A stretch of 64,000 nucleotides of DNA from Sipunculus nudus (Eukaryota; Annelida; Sipuncula; Golfingiida; Sipunculidae). The first letter of the stretch is position 1. Every line of letters starts with the position of its first letter. The translations under genes and the position numbers were made by a program. The stretch lies in NCBI GenBank assembly GCA_026874595.1, contig CM049309.1, forward strand, positions 52,304,079-52,368,078, read 5' to 3'. The notes beneath the pieces are model-generated. The model was given only the letters and a program-made list of their open reading frames with translations, searched no databases and was not told where the DNA came from. Shown here in pieces: positions 59,157 to 64,000 of this stretch.

Positions 59157-60858
59157 AACTAGATGTGTCGGAACGACACAGATGCCCCCGCCTGGGGCAA
59201 ATTAGAAACATTTGTTAAATTTTGTAAAATTTTTTAAGTTCAGGAAGTGTTGTATGGTCAAAAGTAGGTCAACAAGGGCAAAATGCAAACTCGATCTGTA
59301 AAGGGTCATTATCAAGCAACACACCAAAAATCAGGCCAGTATCTGCAGGCATTGTGAAAAAAAGTCCATATATGGGCATTTTTCATGAAAATTTCTGTCT
59401 TTCATGGAATTTTCTATGTTCAGGATATGTCATATGGTGAAAAATAGGTTAACAGGGACAAACGCAAACTCCATCTGTAAGTGGTCATTATGTGCCCACA
59501 GACCTAACATTAGGCCAGTATCTGTAAGCATTGTATTGCGAAACTAGAACATTAGCAAAAGTTGATAATCATTTATAAATTTAAATTGGAGAGGTATATA
59601 CCATGTTTCAAAACAATCCACCAAATGCTTCCTGAGAAATAAGCTCCTAAGTTTTTTTCTATACTAAGCTCTGTGACCTTGAAAAGTAGGTCAAGATCAC
59701 CCATCTTTGAACTTGACCAAGATTTTGTAAATATAATGCAATAGCACTGAAGAAATGAAGTTCCTGTGTTGAATACCTTTGGAGATATCCTGCACAAAAG
59801 GCCAAAATTGAAAAAATCCGATAAAATTTCATTAAAAAATCAGAAATTGCAGGTGGCACCACCAAAATTGTGCAGCACATACAGACCATCAGTCCCAATG
59901 ATCATAGTAAGTTTTGTGAAAATCCACACAATGGTTCCTAAGATATAAACTTCTGAGTGTTTTTCTATAATCAGCTCTAAAATGTAGAAAAATGGGTCAA
60001 GGTCACCCATCTTCGAACTTGACCGAGATTTTATCGATATACATCTTCACTGATGAAATAAAATTCCAACGGTAAATCCTTTTACAGATATCCCGCTCAC
60101 AAGGTAAAAGTTAACAGACGCGGAATGGACGGACGGACGGACAGACAGACAGATGGACAGATGGACAGCTTGGGTGACGACAATAGCCAATCAGCCTATG
60201 AGCTGAGGGCTAAAAACGGCTGTACATGTGTATTTGTCATGAAAATTTCTATTTTTCATGAATTTTTAGGAGTTTAAAACTTAGAAAGTTTAGGAGCCCT
60301 AAAATGGTCAAAAGTAGGTCAACCTGGACGAAATGCGAACTCGATCTGTAACTGGTCATTATCTGCCCACACACCAAAAATCAGGCCAATATCTGCAGGC
60401 ATTGCGAAAAAAAGTCTGTACATGTGTATTTGTCATGAAAATTTCTATTTTTCATGAAATTTTCTAAGTTTAGGAGCCGTAAAACAGTCAAAAGTAGGTC
60501 CACCGGGACAAAACGCGTACTAGATCTGTAACTGGTCATTATCTGCCCACACACCAAAAATCAGGCCAATATCTGCAGGCATTGCGAAAAAAAATCCGTA
60601 CATGTGTATCTGTCATGAAAATTTCTATTTTTCATGAAATTTTCTAAGTTTAGGAGCCGTAAAACAATCAAAAGTAGGTCAACCGGGACAAAACGCGAAC
60701 TCGATCTGTAACTGGTCATTATCTGCCCAGACACCAAAAATCAGGCCAATATTTGCAAGCATTGCGAAAAAAAGTCCGTACAACTGTTTGATTTCGGAAT
60801 GACGGAGTGACGGACATGGGTAAAACTATATGCCCCTGCCACTTTGTGGCGGGGGCAT
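59157..60858 (-). mobile_element. Large Helitron-like element with 180-bp and 300-bp cores
   Basis: The minus-strand 5' end TATGCCCCCGCCACAAAGTG folds with GCAGGGGCATA. The 3' end at 59157-59190 has GGCGGGGGCATC, a perfect hairpin (TGTGTCG, 3-nt loop, CGACACA) and CTAGTTTT. Three 180-bp units (60222, 60418 and 60598, marked by GTACATGTGTAT) lie beside two 300-bp units (about 59590-60115, marked by GGTCAAGGTCACCC). A GACGGACGGACGGAC tract is at 60125-60165. No Rep/helicase coding is visible. Confidence 0.75.
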
Positions 60859-61473
60859 AAAAATCTGAAAATTTAAGTTAAAATATCAAAATTCTAAGTT
60901 GCAATCATAATTTTTCCAGAGTGTAGCTCATATCGGGTCATATTATGCATACACATATATTTTATTGTTTTTTAAGCACAAATGTTTAAACTGGATTTAA
61001 AAGAAAATAATGCCACAACATGGCATTTTCAAGATCATTCCTTGGATCACTATTAAGTTTTGTACATTTGAGTTTTCAGTACATGCTCAATTTCATTCAC
61101 CGAATTAAAGATTCAGTACATTTGATAAAATAAAACCATCTTTTCAAATAAAGTATACACAGTTAGTTGAATGAGGGACTAACAACATCATTGTGCTAAT
61201 TACTATCTCAGCTTTAATTTTTTTACTGGAATTAATAGTCAATTTCAAACCTGGTGAAGTTTTACTCTTCTGAAGTAAAGAATTACTTATCTGATGAACA
61301 TCCACACTTTCATAGCAATACATCACTTTGTGGACACAATTAAATGTGCACTTTAATCATTATAACCCTGGTGGTAACCTTTGGTTGTACAAAACAAAAT
61401 AAAAAATGTAGCATAGCCAACAATGAATAAAATACAAAAAATTATAACATTCATTTAGTTAATGCACCATCTG

Positions 61474-61530
61474 GGGGAGTGGGGGGGGGGGGGGGAGTGC
61501 AGGGCAGAGGGGAAGCCTGCTAGTAGTGGC
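61474..61530 (+). repeat. G-rich low-complexity tract
   Basis: A run of more than ten G follows GGGGGAGT and is followed by GGGCAGAGGGGAAG, so several G-runs lie within 57 bp. Confidence 0.8.
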
Positions 61531-61689
61531 CAAGCTGAACCAAGGCAAGCTACCTGGGATAGGTTACATAACACAAGTGAAGGCTGTACTACTATGTGGA
61601 CTAGATGTAAACAACACTTGACATGGTGTATGAAAACTTGAATAAAAGCTACATTTTTCAATCAATTTACTTTGAAATTTCAGATTTTA

Positions 61690-61952
61690 AAAGATTAAAT
61701 CCTTATCTATATATGCTCTGAAAATTAAATCAACAGTGCTTACAGGGAAAAAACATGCTGAAGCCAAAGTTGGACAAAATTTAAGGTATTGATTTTTTAT
61801 TTATGCTGATAACTTAAAAAATTTGCAAAATTCAGATCTAATTTTTGGTTAACAATTGAATCTTGATTTAATAAAGTTATATCCCTGAAAAAAAGTCTCC
61901 AGCTTCAGCAATTCTCATGTTAAGAGAGTAAATATATTTCCTGATTTTAAAA
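61690..61952 (-). repeat. Helitron-like body fragment (complement of 7465-7700)
   Basis: AATTAAATCAACAGTGCTTA, CCAAAGTTGGACAAAATTTA and TCAGCAATTCTCATGTTAAG are complementary to the second unit of the 6404-8828 element. It also matches the sequence split at 43106/44266 and so preserves the pre-insertion form of that site. Confidence 0.65.
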
Positions 61953-61993
61953 CAAGGGACCCATGGGTCACGGCGCTCAGCTGTTATATATGA
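61953..61993 (-). repeat. Helitron-like 3' terminus, intact
   Basis: AAAACAAGGGACCCATGGGT then CACGGCGCTCAGCTG is the exact complement of the 3' end at 8796-8831 apart from a few bases. Its body is cut off after about 30 bp by the next element. Confidence 0.75.
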
Positions 61994-64000
61994 TAAAACT
62001 AGATGTGTCGGTACGACACGAATGCCCCCGCCTGGGGCAAATTAGAAACATTTGTTAAATTTTGTAAAAAATTTTTAAGTTCAGGAGGTGTTGTATGGTC
62101 AAAAGTAGGTCAAGAAGGGCAAAATGCAAACTCGATCTGTAACAGGTCATTATCAAGGAACACACCAAAAATCAGGCCAGTATGCAGGCACTGTGAAACT
62201 AGAATATCAGCAGAAGCTGACAAAAGCCCTCAGCCAAAAGAACAGTGTTTAGAGGTGGTAACAGTAACAAGTACTAAATATCTGTTCTCACATGGATGTA
62301 TGTCTGTACATGTCTCAGTTATAAATTTAAAATTGAGAGGTATGTACCATGATTCATAACAATCCACCAAATGCTTCCTGAAAAATAAGCATCTAAGTTT
62401 TATTCTATTATAAGCTCTGTGACCTTGAAAAGTAGGTCAAGGTCACCCATCTTTGAACTTGACCAAGATTTTGTCAATATATATCTTCACCAAAGAAATA
62501 AAATTCCTATTGTGAATCCTTTTAGGATATCCCGCTCACAAGGCCCAAGTTGAAAAATCCAAGAAAAATTCATTAAAAATCAGAAATTGCAGGTGGCGCC
62601 ACCAAACTTGTGCAGCAGTTAAAGACCATCAGTCCCTATGATCATAGTAAGTATTGTGAAAATCCACCAAATGGTTCCTGAGTAATAAGCATCTAAGTAT
62701 TTTTCTATAATCAGCTTTAAAATGTAGAAAAATAGGTCAAGGTCACCCATCTTTGAACTTGACCGAGATTTTGTCAATATACATCTTTACCGAGGAATTA
62801 AAAATCTGACGGTGAATCCTTTTCAAGATATCCCGCTCACAAGGTAAAAGTTAACGGACGCCGGACGGACGGACAGCTTGGGTGACGACAATAGCCCATC
62901 AGCCTAAGAGCTGAGGGCTAAAAAAGTCCATACATGTGCATTTTTCATAAAAATTTCTGTTTTTCATGAAATTTTCTTTGTTCAAGATCTGTCATATGGT
63001 CAAAAATAGGTTAACTGGGACGAAACGCGAACTCGACCTGTAAGTGGTCATTATGCGCCCACAGACCAAACATGGGGCCAGTATCTGTAAGCTTTGCATT
63101 GCGAAACTAGAATATTAGCAAAAGCTGGTTATCAGTTATAAATTTAAATTGGAGAGGTATGTACCATGTTTTATAACAATCCACCAAATGCTTCCTGAGA
63201 AATATACCCCTAAGTGTTTTTTTCTATACTAAGCTCTGTGACCTTGAAAAGAAGGTCAAGACCACCCATCTTTGAACCTGACCAAAATTTTGTAAATATG
63301 ATGCAAAAGCACTGAAGTAATGAAGTTCCATAGTTGAATACCTTTGGAGATATCCTGCACAAAGGCCAAAATTGAAAGATCCGATAAAATTTCATTAAAA
63401 AATCAGAAATTGCAGGTGATGCCACCAAAATTGTCGGAACGTACAGACCATCAGTCCAAATGATCATAGTAAGTTTTGTGAAAATCCACACAATGGTTCC
63501 TGAGATATAAGCTTCTGAGTGTTTTCCTATAATCAGCTCTAAAATGTAGAAAAATGGGTCAAGGTCACCCATCTTCGAACTTGACCAAGATTTTATCGAT
63601 ATACATCTTCACTGATGAAATAAAATTCCAACGGTGAATCCTTTTAGAGATATCCCGCTCACAAAGTAAAAGTTAACAGACGTGGAATGGACGGACGGAC
63701 GGACGGACCGACACCCGACAGACAGATGGATGGATAGACGGACAGCTTGGGTGACGACAATAGCCCATCAGCCTATGAGCTGAGGGCTAAAAACGGCTGT
63801 ACATGTACATTTGTCATGAAAATTTATATTTTTCATGAAATTTTCTATGTTTAGGAGCCGTAAAACAATCGAAAGTAGGTCAACCGGGACGAAACGCGAA
63901 CTCGAACTGTAACTGGTCATTATCTGCATACACACCAAAAATCAGGCCAATATCTACAAGCATTGCGAAAAAAGTCCGTACATGTGTTTTTGTCATGAAA
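61994..64000 (-). mobile_element. Large Helitron-like compound element, cut by window end
   Basis: The left end CTAGATGTGTCGGTACGACA with CGAATGCCCCCGCC is the same minus-strand 3' end as at 59157. The body alternates 180-bp units (about 62035, 62935, 63795) with pairs of 300-bp units (about 62330-62840, 63150-63680). Each pair is followed by GGACGGACGGAC and by AGCTTGGGTGACGACAATAG. The 5' end lies beyond the window. Confidence 0.7.

Noticed and set aside
59573-59898. Minus-strand frames repeated again at 63210-63572
   Set aside because: They are frames across the 300-bp core of a non-coding Helitron-like family, repeated only because the DNA is repeated.

Overview
This is animal nuclear DNA, AT-rich with GT-AG introns. 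It most likely comes from a lophotrochozoan, and a bivalve mollusc is my best guess. The basis is the intron-rich CPT1 gene together with dense non-autonomous repeats that end in a hairpin plus CTTGT or CTAGT and carry tandem cores, as described for bivalve pearl and HINE-type repeats. I cannot name a species.

Two protein-coding genes are supported. The first fills 5.9-29.9 kb on the + strand. It is carnitine O-palmitoyltransferase 1 (CPT1), the malonyl-CoA-regulated outer-mitochondrial-membrane enzyme that commits long-chain fatty acids to beta-oxidation. I assembled 16 consecutive coding exons that join in frame into 728 residues ending at a stop codon. Only the extreme N-terminus, roughly 45 residues, is missing and presumably lies upstream. 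The second is a two-exon gene on the - strand (58.1-56.7 kb) encoding a 79-residue single-pass membrane microprotein with a lysine-rich tail. The two genes have no evident functional link.

Everything else is introns, intergenic DNA and mobile-element debris. 0-5.9 kb: upstream or intron-1 sequence with foldback MITEs. 6-30 kb: CPT1 with large introns holding a complete Helitron-like element (6.40-8.83 kb) inserted in a MITE, SINEs, a hAT-like MITE, a small foldback element and a 3.25-kb terminal-inverted-repeat (TIR) element. 30-35 kb: AT-rich 3' flank. 35.5-46.7 kb: a repeat graveyard with Helitron-like arrays, a BEL/Pao remnant with its LTR, a Ty3/gypsy remnant carrying a 15-copy 39-bp minisatellite, and a nested Helitron-like element. 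46.7-56.6 kb: mostly unannotatable sequence with scattered MITEs and microsatellites. 58.7-64 kb: two more large Helitron-like elements, the last cut by the window edge.

The most interesting signal is the shared architecture of the Helitron-like families. Each has a 5' end with a terminal palindrome, a GTCC/GTCT-rich tract near the 5' end, tandem cores, the complement of the 5' end just before a perfect hairpin, and then CTTGT or CTAGT running into T's. Two insertions can be read against their pre-insertion sequence inside this same window.
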